In this document: one piece after another, positions 1 to 9,374 of the stretch | Numbering within the stretch: the first letter of the stretch is position 1 | Layout: every line of letters begins with the position of its first letter | From: Myroides odoratus | GTDB taxonomy: Bacteria > Bacteroidota > Bacteroidia > Flavobacteriales > Flavobacteriaceae | Direction: 5' to 3' | Length of the DNA: 64,000 bases | Assembly: GCF_001549985.1 (NCBI RefSeq) | Contig: NZ_LROZ01000003.1 | Coordinates: forward strand, 62,001 to 126,000 | The notes under the pieces: generated by a model | The model's database searches: none | Seen by the model: only the letters and a program-made list of their open reading frames with translations | What the model was told of the DNA's origin: nothing | Program-made: the position numbers and the translations under genes

Positions 1-486
1 CATACTACCAAATATTCCTGCAATCATAACAGCTGCTGCTGTGATGGAGGGAATGCCATGCACGGTTTTGGAAATTTCAAGTGCAATTGGCGTACTGACA
101 GATTTAGGAACGAGTGAATAAATAATTTGGCGTTCTGCACCGGTCCAATGCGCTAAAAGTACAACAGAAACAACTCCTGTTACGCAACCAGCAAATTGAC
201 TGATCACGATTGGAAAAAGCTGTTTTTTAATTACAGGCCATTGTAGATATAAAGGAATGGCCAAAGCTACAATAGATGGCTTAAGGAAAAAGTCAATGTA
301 TTGTCCAGCTTGACTAAATTTTTCATAGGGAATTTCCAGCATAACCAAATACGCAATGAGAATGGCTGTGGATAGAATAATAGGATTAAAAATAATCCAT
401 TTGTATTTCTCTGTTAGTGTAAGACCTACTGCATAAAAGGCTACAACTAAAAAGAGTAAAAATGTTGGGTTGGATAAGAAGCTCAT
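1..486 (-). CDS. lrgB: LrgB/CidB-family membrane protein, partial
   Basis: The first 162 codons are present and the C-terminal end lies beyond the left edge. The protein starts MSFLSNPTFLLFLVV and is hydrophobic almost throughout, with several membrane segments. It carries a PKSVSTPIALEISK stretch, the characteristic conserved motif of the LrgB/CidB family. Its ATG (484-486) overlaps the TGA of the upstream lrgA-like gene, so the two are translationally coupled. LrgAB-type pairs are linked to murein hydrolase control or to export of small organic acids; which applies here cannot be read from the sequence. The family call is firm and the physiological role is inference. Confidence 0.85.
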   Translation of the reverse strand, partial: MSFLSNPTFLLFLVVAFYAVGLTLTEKYKWIIFNPIILSTAILIAYLVMLEIPYEKFSQAGQYIDFFLKPSIVALAIPLYLQWPVIKKQLFPIVISQFAGCVTGVVSVVLLAHWTGAERQIIYSLVPKSVSTPIALEISKTVHGIPSITAAAVMIAGIFGSM

Positions 487-830
487 TTTTTTAGTTTTCG
501 CAAAAGTTGGTGGGTTAATCCCGTGATAAAAACAACGAGAATTGTACTGAGTAAAGTTGCCACTACAAGGGGGATAAAAGAGGCTTGTAGTAAGTCAAAA
601 TAATTGAGCATGGCTACACAAGGCGGAACAAAGAAGATCCCCATATTGCGCATGAGAAACCCAGAAATGTCTTGAATGGCGTGTACTTGTACCACTTTTG
701 TTTGCAATAAGATCCACAAAGTAAGGAGACCAATAATACTAGAAGGAAGCTTGATGTCTGTGAGGTAAATGATTAATTCACCAAAGGCAAGGCAGCCAAA
801 AATGACTGCGACTTGTTTGACTACGTTCAT
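483..830 (-). CDS. lrgA: LrgA/CidA-family holin-like membrane protein
   Basis: A 115-residue protein with about four hydrophobic segments. It has the compact LrgA/CidA layout, including LPSSIIGLLTLWILLQ and the MRNMGIFFVPPCVAMLNYF stretch, which corresponds to the family's FFVPxGVG-type block. It is the first gene of an lrgAB pair and its stop overlaps the lrgB start in an ATGA. Upstream on the same strand a TAATTTTG box (complement of 850-857) fits the Bacteroidota -7 consensus TAnnTTTG, but no TTG was found at the usual distance. Known family role: holin-like protein or partner of LrgB in transport. Confidence 0.85.
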   Translation of the reverse strand: MNVVKQVAVIFGCLAFGELIIYLTDIKLPSSIIGLLTLWILLQTKVVQVHAIQDISGFLMRNMGIFFVPPCVAMLNYFDLLQASFIPLVVATLLSTILVVFITGLTHQLLRKLKK

Positions 831-1165
831 TTTGGATGTAAATTTTAGACAAAATTACTAAAAGCGTTTGGGAGCATCCATGAAAATCAACTAGAATTTT
901 AAACTGAATAGCGTTAATTTTTAGGAATAAAATTAAGAGGAATGACTTCTTTTGATCGGATAAAAAGGAAATTTTTCTTTGCAAATTCCAAGCGATAGCT
1001 GTAAGAGATTGAGCGATAATGCCTGATTATCCTTTGTTATCTTATTGTTTCATGAATAGGAAATTCTTAATAATTAGTTAAAGTAAAACGCGGGATTCTT
1101 GTTTTTTGCGTAATACGATAGCGCGATGAAAAAACAATATTTGTCTCAACTTAATTAAAAGAATC
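831..1165. other. Intergenic region between divergent lrgA and susC-like operon
   Basis: 335 bases between two divergent transcription units. It should hold both promoters. A TAATTTTG -7-like box for lrgA lies at 850-857 on the minus strand. Near the susC start only an imperfect AATATTTG (about 1136-1143) was seen, without a matching TTG. No ORF of substance and no RNA gene was recognised. Confidence 0.4.
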
Positions 1166-4100
1166 ATGAGACAGCAATTACTATTTTGGAATACCGTATT
1201 TCTACTATGTGTCAGCCTGACCTATGCGCAACAAAAGCGAAACATTACAGGGGTGGTACAAGATGAAACGGGATTAGAGTTACCTGGTGCCTCTGTTGTA
1301 ATTAAAGGAACAACAGCGGGGACAACAACAGATTTAAACGGAAAATTCACGTTAGAAGTAGAAGATAAAGATTTTATTGTAGTTTCTTTTATAGGGTACA
1401 AAAACAGTGAAAAAGCAGTACAAAAAACAACCAATTTTACTTTTGTATTAACACCTGAGCAAGCGTCTTTAGATGAAGTAGTCATCACGGCTTTGGGGAT
1501 TTCAAAAGCAGAGAAGAAAATTGGATATGCAACACAAAATATAGACGTTAAAAAAGTACAAGAAGTAGCTACACCGAATATGGGGAGCTTGCTGAGTGGT
1601 CAAGTAGCAGGGCTTCAGGTATCCAATCCTCCAGGGATGTTGCAAGCGCCTAAATTTTCTTTAAGAGGGAAAGATCCACTGATTGTGATTGATGGAATTC
1701 CAGTAACTACTGATTTTTATGATGTGTCGCCAGAAGATATTGCCAATATTAACGTCTTGAAAGGAACAAGTGCTTCTGTACTTTATGGTTCATTAGGTCG
1801 TAATGGAGCCATTATGATTACAACTAAAAATGCTAAAACGGAGGGAATAACGGTTGAGGTATCTCAAAATACAATGATTAGTGCAGGGTATACGTTGTTT
1901 CCAAAAACGCAAAATGAATATGGAAGTGGATCAAATGGAAAGTATGAATTTTGGGATGGAAAAGATGGAGGAATTAGTGATGGGGATATGATTTGGGGAC
2001 CTAAATTTGAACCAGGGGTGAATATTGCACAATGGAATAGCCCAATCCGAGATAAACAAACAGGAAGTGTAATTCCTTGGTACGGAAACGTGGAAGGAAC
2101 ACAGTACGATGATAAATCGCGTTACGAAAGGGTGCCTATCGCTTGGGAGTATCACGATAACTTGAAAGATTTTATGGAAACGGGAATCATCTCCCGTACA
2201 AATTTTGCAGTTTCCAATAAATCAGCAAAAGGATCCTATCGCTTAGGAGGGGATTTCTCTTATAACAAAGACCGAGTACCCAATACAAGTATGTATAGAG
2301 GAAGCTTAAACTTCAAATCAACCACCTATCTTACAGATAAATTGACGTTAGATTCTAAGCTTTCTTATAGTAGAGTACATGCGCCAAATGTGCCAAATTA
2401 TGAGTATAATCCAAGTGGACATATGTATACAATCTTAATTTGGATGGGAGATGATGTGAATGGACGTGATTTGAAAAATAATTTATGGACTCCTGGAATG
2501 GAAGGGTATAAACAAGCAAGTTACAACTATGCATGGTACAACAATCCTTGGTTTGGATCGGAATATTTTAAACGCATTTGGAATAAAGATGTTACAAATG
2601 CACAATTAAGCTTGAGTTATCAAGCAACGGAGGATTTAGTGTTACAAGGAAGAGCTTCAATGATTTCGACGAATAATAACACAGAATTGCAGAGTCCGAA
2701 ATCATATTTTAACTACAGTACATCAAGAGAAGGTGGATATAGTTTAGAGCAAAATGATCGCTTGGATATTGATTATGATTTCTTAGCGATGTACAGCAAG
2801 AGCATTACAGATAATTTTGGTATTAATATTAATGCAGGAGCTGCTTCTCGTTACTATCGTTTAACGAATTCACTTGTTGCAGCAGATGGATTAACCGTAC
2901 CTGGCGTACACAATTTAGGAAATTCAAAAGGGCCTGTTACTGCAACGAATTACTTGGAGAAAAAAGCAGTAAACAGTGTGTATGGAACCATAGAATTTGA
3001 TTTATACAACGCATTTTTCTTGAGTTTTGCTGGGCGTAATGACTGGTCTTCCGCTTTGGCGAAAAGTCAGCGTTCCTACTTTTATCCTTCAGCTTCCTTG
3101 AGTGTGGTTGTCTCAAATTTAGTAGAGATGCCTGAACAAATTGATTATTTAAAATTATATACGTCTTGGGCCAATGTCTCGAGTGATTTAAATCCTTATC
3201 AATTGCAATCTACCTATTCTCCTGTGAATCCGTCTTTCAATGGAAATCAAATGGTAGAATATCCCAATGCCGTTTTGAATCCTTATTTACTTCCTGAGAA
3301 ATCAAAAACGTATGAGGTCGGTTTATCAAGTGCTTTTTACAAGAAGCGCTTAAATGTAGATGTCACGTATTATCGCGTGCTAGATTCGAACTTTATTATT
3401 GATTATCCTGTTTCAGAGGCTTCTGGTTTCAATAACATGAAGGTGAATGGAAATGAATATACAACAAATGGATGGGAAATCTCTTTAACAGGTACTGTAG
3501 TAAAAAATGATAATTTTCAGTGGAACTCAGCCATCAACTGGAGTGCAAGAACGAGACGCTTGACAAAAATTCACGAAGATGCAGAGCGATTTGGCGACTT
3601 GCGTTTGAATGACCGTGTGGATTCGTATTATGGTGTGGATTGGATGAAATCACCAGATGGAAAAGTAATCTTAGACGAAAAAACAGGAATGCCAACAGCC
3701 AATAAACAAGCGGCGTATTTAGGGCATAAAGACCCGAAATGGACATTAGGATGGAACAACAGCTTCAAATATAAAAATTGGGGGTTGAATATTGGAATTG
3801 ATGGTATTTGGGGCGGTGTAATGCGCTCTGAAGTAGTGGAAAAAATGTGGTGGGGAGGAAAGCATCCTGAATCTGTTCGCTACAGAGATGAAGAGTATTC
3901 AACAGGAAACCCCGTATTTGTACCAAGTGGTGTGAACCTAGTTTCTGGAGAATTAGTAACTGATGTGCAGGGAAATGTGATTTCGGATACGCGTGTTTTT
4001 AAAGAACATACAGGAGCTGTAAATTGGCAAAGTTGGGCGCAAAACTATCCTTACCGCGCTAGAGTAACAGAAAAAGAAAGTAAATTATTTGCAAACGTAT

Positions 4101-4333
4101 TTGATCGAACGTATTTCAAATTGAGAACCTTGAGTTTATCCTACGATTTTACGCCTATGATAAAATCAAAGAAAATCACTCAATTATCTGCTTCTCTAAC
4201 AGGATATAACTTATTGATGTGGAAAAAATCAAAAGGACTGTACTCTGATCCCGATTATGATACAGCAAATAAGAACGATATCCAAGATCCTTCAACTCGT
4301 TGGATTGGACTGGGATTAAATGTAAAATTCTAA
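1166..4333 (+). CDS. SusC/RagA-family TonB-linked outer membrane transporter
   Basis: A 1055-residue protein with an N-terminal signal peptide (cleavage likely after LTYA). A carboxypeptidase-regulatory-like beta domain follows at about residues 25-105 (GVVQDETGLELPGASVVIKG). The TonB plug is at about 120-220 (ALGISKAEKKIGYATQ, then KDPLIVIDGIPV) and the rest is a beta-barrel ending in an aromatic/Phe C-terminus (GLGLNVKF). It pairs with the SusD-like lipoprotein 11 bp downstream, and both precede a phospholipase C gene. Known role: SusCD complexes import ligands across the outer membrane using TonB energy. The linked enzyme suggests a lipid head-group or phosphoester ligand rather than a glycan, which is inference. 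Confidence 0.95.
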   Translation: MRQQLLFWNTVFLLCVSLTYAQQKRNITGVVQDETGLELPGASVVIKGTTAGTTTDLNGKFTLEVEDKDFIVVSFIGYKNSEKAVQKTTNFTFVLTPEQASLDEVVITALGISKAEKKIGYATQNIDVKKVQEVATPNMGSLLSGQVAGLQVSNPPGMLQAPKFSLRGKDPLIVIDGIPVTTDFYDVSPEDIANINVLKGTSASVLYGSLGRNGAIMITTKNAKTEGITVEVSQNTMISAGYTLFPKTQNEYGSGSNGKYEFWDGKDGGISDGDMIWGPKFEPGVNIAQWNSPIRDKQTGSVIPWYGNVEGTQYDDKSRYERVPIAWEYHDNLKDFMETGIISRTNFAVSNKSAKGSYRLGGDFSYNKDRVPNTSMYRGSLNFKSTTYLTDKLTLDSKLSYSRVHAPNVPNYEYNPSGHMYTILIWMGDDVNGRDLKNNLWTPGMEGYKQASYNYAWYNNPWFGSEYFKRIWNKDVTNAQLSLSYQATEDLVLQGRASMISTNNNTELQSPKSYFNYSTSREGGYSLEQNDRLDIDYDFLAMYSKSITDNFGININAGAASRYYRLTNSLVAADGLTVPGVHNLGNSKGPVTATNYLEKKAVNSVYGTIEFDLYNAFFLSFAGRNDWSSALAKSQRSYFYPSASLSVVVSNLVEMPEQIDYLKLYTSWANVSSDLNPYQLQSTYSPVNPSFNGNQMVEYPNAVLNPYLLPEKSKTYEVGLSSAFYKKRLNVDVTYYRVLDSNFIIDYPVSEASGFNNMKVNGNEYTTNGWEISLTGTVVKNDNFQWNSAINWSARTRRLTKIHEDAERFGDLRLNDRVDSYYGVDWMKSPDGKVILDEKTGMPTANKQAAYLGHKDPKWTLGWNNSFKYKNWGLNIGIDGIWGGVMRSEVVEKMWWGGKHPESVRYRDEEYSTGNPVFVPSGVNLVSGELVTDVQGNVISDTRVFKEHTGAVNWQSWAQNYPYRARVTEKESKLFANVFDRTYFKLRTLSLSYDFTPMIKSKKITQLSASLTGYNLLMWKKSKGLYSDPDYDTANKNDIQDPSTRWIGLGLNVKF

Positions 4334-4344
4334 TACTGATAATC

Positions 4345-5817
4345 ATGAAAAAATACTTAAAAACACTATACGCAATTACTTTGGCATTAACCGTAGTGGG
4401 ATGTCATGATTTAGATCAATTGAATGAAGATCCAAACAAAATCAAGGAGGCAGATCCTTATTTGTTACTAACAAAAGTTGAAAAGACTGCTTTTTCCTTA
4501 CAAAATATAGATAAAGAGTATGCTTCTCGTATGATTATACAAACAGATGGAGAAAGCACGTATCAGTATTTGAAATGGGGAAGTAAGGGATTTGATCGTT
4601 ATAAAGATTTGATGCAAACCCAAAAAATGATGGATGAGGCTACACGCACTGGAAAGACAGAATACTTGGCAATAGGTCATTTTTTAAAAGCTTATTTCTT
4701 TTATGAATTGACCATGGCATTTGGAGATATTCCTTTTTCGGAAGCTTTACAAGGAGAAGGAACCATTCAATTTCCGAAATATGACACGCAAGAAGCTGTA
4801 TTTGTAGGAATCTTAGAGGAACTAGAGCAAGCGTCAAAAACATTGAAAAAAGAAGGTTCGATTCAAGGTGATATTATTTACAATGGCAATTTAAATCGTT
4901 GGGAAAAATTGATTGAATCATATAAATTGAAAGTATTGTTAACCTTGTCTAAAAAGCAAAAAGTAGGAGGGATTGACGTGGTTCAACGCTTTAATGAAAT
5001 CTATCAAAAGGGAATCTTGATGGTGGATAATGCAGATAATGGACAGCTTGCGTTCTTTGATCAAGCAGGAAGCCGTTACCCTCAATTCAATTCTAGTTCG
5101 TATGGATCAAGTATGTATATGTCGAGTACTTTTATTGATTTGTTGAAAGAATTAAAAGATCCGAGATTATTTGCATTTGCTCAACGTACAGCTTCAGCTT
5201 TGGAACAAGGATTGGCTGAAAATAATTTCGATGGATATAATGGGGGAGATCCTACTGTACCTTATGCTGAAAATGAAAAATTAGTGCAAAGTAAAAATAT
5301 CTCTAAAGTAAAGAGTAGATATTATCAGGATCCAACCAATGAAACGAATGTAATTTTGAGCTATGCTGAATTGCAGTTTATTTTAGCAGAGGCATCAGCT
5401 AGAGGGTGGATTGCAGGCAATGCGGCAGATTTTTACTTGAAGGGAATCAAAGGGAATTTTGAGTATTATGCTCAATATGCTAAAGGTTTAGGACATTATT
5501 TTGCAGCGGAAAAATACGAGGAATATGTACAACAGCCTAAGGTAAGTTATCAAGGTGGAGATTTACAGACCCAATTGAAGCAAATCTTGACGCAAAAGTA
5601 TTTGATTATGTTTCATCAAGCGGGTATGAGTATTTATTTTGATTATTTGCGTACAGGATTCCCAGCTTTAAAATTACAACAAGGCGTTACTGCTCCAACG
5701 AGATGGCAATACCCAAGCTCAGAATACAACCGCAATCAAGAACATTTGCAAGAAGCATTAGATCGTCAGTTTAGCGGTTCAGATAACATTAGAGGAATCA
5801 GTTGGTGGTTAAAATAA
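4345..5817 (+). CDS. SusD/RagB-like outer membrane lipoprotein
   Basis: A 490-residue protein. I chose the ATG at 4345, giving MKKYLKTLYAITLALTVVGC, a clean lipoprotein signal with the lipidated Cys at residue 20. A longer in-frame ATG at 4300 lies inside the susC-like gene and would bury that signal. After the lipobox come LDQLNEDPNK and a helical TPR-like body, as in the SusD-like group 2 family. The C-terminal part has ILSYAELQFILAEASARGW, typical of SusD proteins. It starts 11 bp after the SusC-like stop and ends 6 bp before the phospholipase start. Known role: surface lid that captures ligand for its SusC partner. Confidence 0.93.
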   Translation: MKKYLKTLYAITLALTVVGCHDLDQLNEDPNKIKEADPYLLLTKVEKTAFSLQNIDKEYASRMIIQTDGESTYQYLKWGSKGFDRYKDLMQTQKMMDEATRTGKTEYLAIGHFLKAYFFYELTMAFGDIPFSEALQGEGTIQFPKYDTQEAVFVGILEELEQASKTLKKEGSIQGDIIYNGNLNRWEKLIESYKLKVLLTLSKKQKVGGIDVVQRFNEIYQKGILMVDNADNGQLAFFDQAGSRYPQFNSSSYGSSMYMSSTFIDLLKELKDPRLFAFAQRTASALEQGLAENNFDGYNGGDPTVPYAENEKLVQSKNISKVKSRYYQDPTNETNVILSYAELQFILAEASARGWIAGNAADFYLKGIKGNFEYYAQYAKGLGHYFAAEKYEEYVQQPKVSYQGGDLQTQLKQILTQKYLIMFHQAGMSIYFDYLRTGFPALKLQQGVTAPTRWQYPSSEYNRNQEHLQEALDRQFSGSDNIRGISWWLK

Positions 5818-5823
5818 GAAAGC

Positions 5824-8292
5824 ATGAGTACAACTAGAAGAGATTTTATTAAAACGTCATCCCTTTTTATGGGAGGGATGACGGTTCTCAATGCAATGCC
5901 TTCGTCAATTCAACGTGCATTGAGTATTGAAGCAGACCCAGGAACGACTTTTCTTGATGCGGAGCACGTGGTGTTCTTGATGCAAGAAAATCGCTCTTTT
6001 GATCATTGTTATGGAACGCTGAGCGGTGTTCGTGGATTTAATGATCCTCGCGTAATTCGACAACCCAATCAATTGCCTGTTTGGTTTCAAACAGACGAAA
6101 ATAAAACGATATATGGTCCTTTTCGATTGGATATTGAAAATACAAAAATCACTTGGATGGGAAGCTTACCTCATAGCTGGAAAGATATGGTGGAAGCAAG
6201 AAATGAGGGTAAAATGGATCAATGGCTGATTGCGAAAAAACCAGGAAATAAGGAATACGCACATATGCCTTTAACTATGGGATATTTTACGCGAGAAGAT
6301 ATTCCGTTTTACTATGCTTTTGCAGATGCTTTTACAGTTTGTGATCAGCATTTTTGTTCTTCTTTAACTGGAACAAGTGCCAATCGATCCTATTTTTGGG
6401 CAGGAGCAATTCGCGAAAATCCGCGTGATCCCAATTCAGTTGCTCACGTAAACAACGGACAAATCAATTACAAAGATGTGAGTTGGAAAACCTATCCTGA
6501 GCGATTAGAAGAAAATAATATCTCTTGGAAGGTGTACCAAAACGAATTGAGTTTACCTCTAGGGTTTACTGATATGGAAGAATCGTGGTTGGCCAATTTC
6601 ACCGATAATAACTTAGAGTTTTACAAGCAGTATAATGTTCGTTTTCACAAGGCGCATATTCAATTCCAAACCTTAGAATTAAAACGTTTAGTACAACAGA
6701 TAGAGGATGGAACGCTAACAGGGGAAGCTAAGAAAAAAGCAGAAGTAGAACGTCTAAACTTAGAAAAATACCTAGCAGAACATGGGGAAGCAGCTTTTGC
6801 GCAATTATCTGATTTTGAACAACAGATTCACAAAAAAGCATTTACCACTAATATTGCTGATCCGGATTATCATCAATTAGAAGAAATTGAATACCAAGAG
6901 AATGGAGAAACCAAAAAGGTAGCGGTTCCTAAAGGAGATATCTTATATCAATTTAGAAAAGATGTTGCGGAAGATCAATTGCCTATGGTGAGCTGGTTAG
7001 TTGCTCCTTGTAACTTTTCAGACCATCCTGGTGCTCCTTGGTTTGGGGCTTGGTATGTATCGGAAGTATTAGATATTTTAACGAAAAACCCGAAGGTGTG
7101 GAAAAAAACGATCTTTATTTTAACGTACGATGAAAATGATGGGTATTTTGATCATGTCGCACCGTTTGTTCCTCCATTGAGTACGGATGAAAAGCAAGGA
7201 AAGGTATCTGGAAAATTAGATACACAAGATGAATGGGTAACGCTAGCACAAGATCGAGCAAGGGATAGTAAAAGCAGTTTGGCGAGTCCTATTGGTTTAG
7301 GGTATCGCGTACCCATGGTCGTTGCTTCCCCTTGGACCAGAGGAGGCTGGGTTAATTCAGAAGTATGCGATTTAACGTCAACCTTACAATTTTTAGAATA
7401 TTTCATCGAGAAAAAAACAGGAAAGAAAGTTGTAGAAGAGAATATCTCAGCGTGGAGAAGAGGAACATGTAGTAATATGACATCCATTTTTCAACCAGCG
7501 AATGATTTGAAAAGATTGGATTTAGATTTTGTTGACCGAAACAAATATGTAGCGCGTATTCTGAATGCTCGCGATAAAAACCTACCACAAGGATTTCATG
7601 CTTATACTTGGCAGGAGTTGCAACAGCATCAAGCATGGAATGATTTCAAACATTTTCCGAAACAAGAAAGTGGAGTAAAAAAAGCTTGTGGATTGCCTTA
7701 TACAATCAATGCTAATGCAGTAGTTGATAAGAAAGGAGTACAGATGCAGCTGGATATTCATACCAATCAACTCAAGAATAAAGCCTATTTGGCTCCTATT
7801 CAGGTATATGCTCATCAGAAGTATAAAGGAGAAACAGGCCGTAATTGGAGTTTCAGTGTAGATGAAAAGGAACCTTTGGTATATCAGTGGGGAAGCCAAG
7901 ATTTAGAGCAAGGACGCTATAACTTTAGTGTACACAGTTTCAATGGCTTTTATAGAAATTTTAAAGGAAGAATAGACGATCCTAATGTAGTGATTGATTT
8001 TAAAGTACAGTCTGATCAAACAGCAACAGTTATCATAAAGAATCAATCAAGTGAAACGCTTTCTTTCTATGTGCAAGATGTTGTGTATAGCAAAGAAAAT
8101 CAAAAGATAACAATACAGCCTAAAGCAGAACATACATTAAAGTTAGAGTATACCCAATACAAAGGTTGGTACGATGTGGTGATCACGATGGTAGATTATG
8201 CTAGTTTTGTTTATCAATATGCCGGTCATATCGAAAATGGGGCAAGTAGTATTACGGATCCTTATATGGCGAGTTTTTCCAAGTGGAGTTAG
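5824..8292 (+). CDS. Phosphocholine-type phospholipase C, Tat-exported
   Basis: An 822-residue protein. The N-terminus has a twin-arginine signal (TTRRDFIKTSSLFMGG). The phosphoesterase domain (alkaline-phosphatase superfamily, about residues 42-520) starts with the family motif MQENRSFDHCYGT (53-65). It continues with LTGTSANR near 182, where the family places its nucleophile, and a metal-site block TYDENDGYFDHVAP near 434. Two beta-rich C-terminal repeats (about 630-720 and 735-820) match the tail domains of bacterial phosphocholine-preferring phospholipases C. Length and layout fit that family. It would hydrolyse phospholipid head groups outside the inner membrane. It is the third gene of a susC-susD operon. 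Exact substrate (phosphatidylcholine or sphingomyelin) is not readable. Confidence 0.92.
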   Translation: MSTTRRDFIKTSSLFMGGMTVLNAMPSSIQRALSIEADPGTTFLDAEHVVFLMQENRSFDHCYGTLSGVRGFNDPRVIRQPNQLPVWFQTDENKTIYGPFRLDIENTKITWMGSLPHSWKDMVEARNEGKMDQWLIAKKPGNKEYAHMPLTMGYFTREDIPFYYAFADAFTVCDQHFCSSLTGTSANRSYFWAGAIRENPRDPNSVAHVNNGQINYKDVSWKTYPERLEENNISWKVYQNELSLPLGFTDMEESWLANFTDNNLEFYKQYNVRFHKAHIQFQTLELKRLVQQIEDGTLTGEAKKKAEVERLNLEKYLAEHGEAAFAQLSDFEQQIHKKAFTTNIADPDYHQLEEIEYQENGETKKVAVPKGDILYQFRKDVAEDQLPMVSWLVAPCNFSDHPGAPWFGAWYVSEVLDILTKNPKVWKKTIFILTYDENDGYFDHVAPFVPPLSTDEKQGKVSGKLDTQDEWVTLAQDRARDSKSSLASPIGLGYRVPMVVASPWTRGGWVNSEVCDLTSTLQFLEYFIEKKTGKKVVEENISAWRRGTCSNMTSIFQPANDLKRLDLDFVDRNKYVARILNARDKNLPQGFHAYTWQELQQHQAWNDFKHFPKQESGVKKACGLPYTINANAVVDKKGVQMQLDIHTNQLKNKAYLAPIQVYAHQKYKGETGRNWSFSVDEKEPLVYQWGSQDLEQGRYNFSVHSFNGFYRNFKGRIDDPNVVIDFKVQSDQTATVIIKNQSSETLSFYVQDVVYSKENQKITIQPKAEHTLKLEYTQYKGWYDVVITMVDYASFVYQYAGHIENGASSITDPYMASFSKWS

Positions 8293-8300
8293 TTGTTATA

Positions 8301-8361
8301 AGGGTTAGGAATTAAGAGGGTTAGGTGATGAGGAGGTTAGGTGATGAGGGGGTTAGGTGGA
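8301..8361 (+). repeat. Short G-rich tandem repeat downstream of phospholipase C
   Basis: Four imperfect units built on AGGGTTAGGTGATGAG follow each other at 16-17 bp steps just after the phospholipase stop. The first unit is the most diverged. No hairpin or ORF explains them. They may be a slippage-prone spacer; function unknown. Confidence 0.6.
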
Positions 8362-8456
8362 GAGCAAACCTCACAAAAACAGAGTTCCTTCTTTAATTGA
8401 TAAATCTTACGACTTCACGAAGCACGAGCCTCACAAAGTCCCAATCATAAATATCG

Positions 8457-8464
8457 TATCTTTG
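8457..8464 (+). promoter_or_regulatory. Candidate -7 box for the ArsR-rhodanese gene
   Basis: TATCTTTG matches the Bacteroidota TAnnTTTG -7 element 40 bp upstream of the GTG start at 8505. No TTG was found at the expected upstream distance, so this is a partial match. Confidence 0.45.
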
Positions 8465-8504
8465 TGTATTCGTCAAGTGATGAGTGTGTAAAAACCAATA
8501 GATT

Positions 8505-9176
8505 GTGGATAAGAGAGTATTTAAAGACACCGTATATACAGAGTTAGCGAAAGTAGCTAAAGCAATGGCGAACCCCGTGCGATTGGAGATTATTGATCTT
8601 TTAGCACAGGGGCCTTTTTCAGTGGAACTGATTGCTAAATACACCAATCAATCCATTGCGAATACATCTCAACACTTGCAGAATCTTAAAAAAGCTCAAC
8701 TCGTTCAAATTAACAAACAAGGAAATTTTGTATACTATTCTCTGAGGAGTAATGGAGTATATAAAACGTGGATTGCCTTGCGCGAATTGGGTATTCATTT
8801 CAATGCAGAAGTAGAAAAAGTGATTGCTGATTTTCGCCAAGGACAAAATGAAAATTTACAAGCAATAGATGCGGATACTTTAACAACCTTACTTCAAGAG
8901 GAAGAGATTCTATTGTTGGATGTTCGCCCAGAAGAAGAATACAATCGGGGGCATATCCACCAAGCGCTATCGATGCCTTTACAGCAATTAGAAGAAGCAG
9001 TAAAAACCCTCGAAAAAAGAAAAACGATTGTAGCGTATTGTCGCGGTCCTTTTTGCGTTTATGCCGATCAAGCTGTCGCTTTTTTGATGGAAAAAGGCTT
9101 TAAAGCCTGCCGATTGGAGGAAGGGTACCCCGAATGGGCTTTAAAAGGTCTACCTACAAATAAAAAGGAAGCATAG
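8505..9176 (+). CDS. ArsR-family regulator fused to a rhodanese domain
   Basis: A 223-residue protein with a GTG start. Residues about 10-95 form an ArsR winged helix (VAKAMANPVRLEIIDLLAQGPFSVELIAK, shown here as two adjoining parts around LLAQG; recognition segment SIANTSQHLQNLKKAQLV). Residues about 115-215 are a rhodanese domain with LLLDVRPEEEYNRGHI and an active-site loop CRGPFC near residue 178. No CxC-type metal motif is obvious in the winged helix. The fusion suggests a repressor sensing sulfur or thiol/persulfide state, though this is inference. An MFS exporter gene follows 198 bp downstream with its own promoter and is a plausible target. Confidence 0.88.
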   Translation: MDKRVFKDTVYTELAKVAKAMANPVRLEIIDLLAQGPFSVELIAKYTNQSIANTSQHLQNLKKAQLVQINKQGNFVYYSLRSNGVYKTWIALRELGIHFNAEVEKVIADFRQGQNENLQAIDADTLTTLLQEEEILLLDVRPEEEYNRGHIHQALSMPLQQLEEAVKTLEKRKTIVAYCRGPFCVYADQAVAFLMEKGFKACRLEEGYPEWALKGLPTNKKEA

Positions 9177-9192
9177 ATTAAATAAAATAGCT

Positions 9193-9226
9193 AAAAAGCG
9201 CAAGGATTCGTCCCTGCGCTTTTTTT
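9193..9226 (+). terminator. Rho-independent terminator after the ArsR-rhodanese gene
   Basis: The stem AAAAAGCGCA pairs with TGCGCTTTTT, followed by a T run. It lies 16 bp past the stop and separates this gene from the MFS gene. Confidence 0.85.
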
Positions 9227-9300
9227 GTTAGGGATGTAATGATTCATTTTGATGTGATTAGTAAAGGAAATCTACTTTATAAATCTATTCAATAAATCTA

Positions 9301-9330
9301 TTGAATAGGTGGTAAAAAAAACTATCTTTG
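9301..9330 (+). promoter_or_regulatory. Bacteroidota-type promoter for the MFS gene
   Basis: TTG at 9301-9303, a 19-bp spacer, then TATCTTTG at 9323-9330. This is a full match to the TTG/TAnnTTTG consensus and lies 44 bp upstream of the ATG at 9375. An ATAAATCTATT-type near-repeat just upstream (about 9280-9304) could be an operator. Confidence 0.7.
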
Positions 9331-9374
9331 TCTTTTATTAGCTCTAGGAAACATAAAACAAGGAAAAAGAACAG

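Noticed and set aside
4300..4344. Longer start for the SusD-like gene inside the susC-like gene
   Set aside because: It would place 15 extra residues before a perfect lipoprotein signal; the ATG at 4345 is far more likely.
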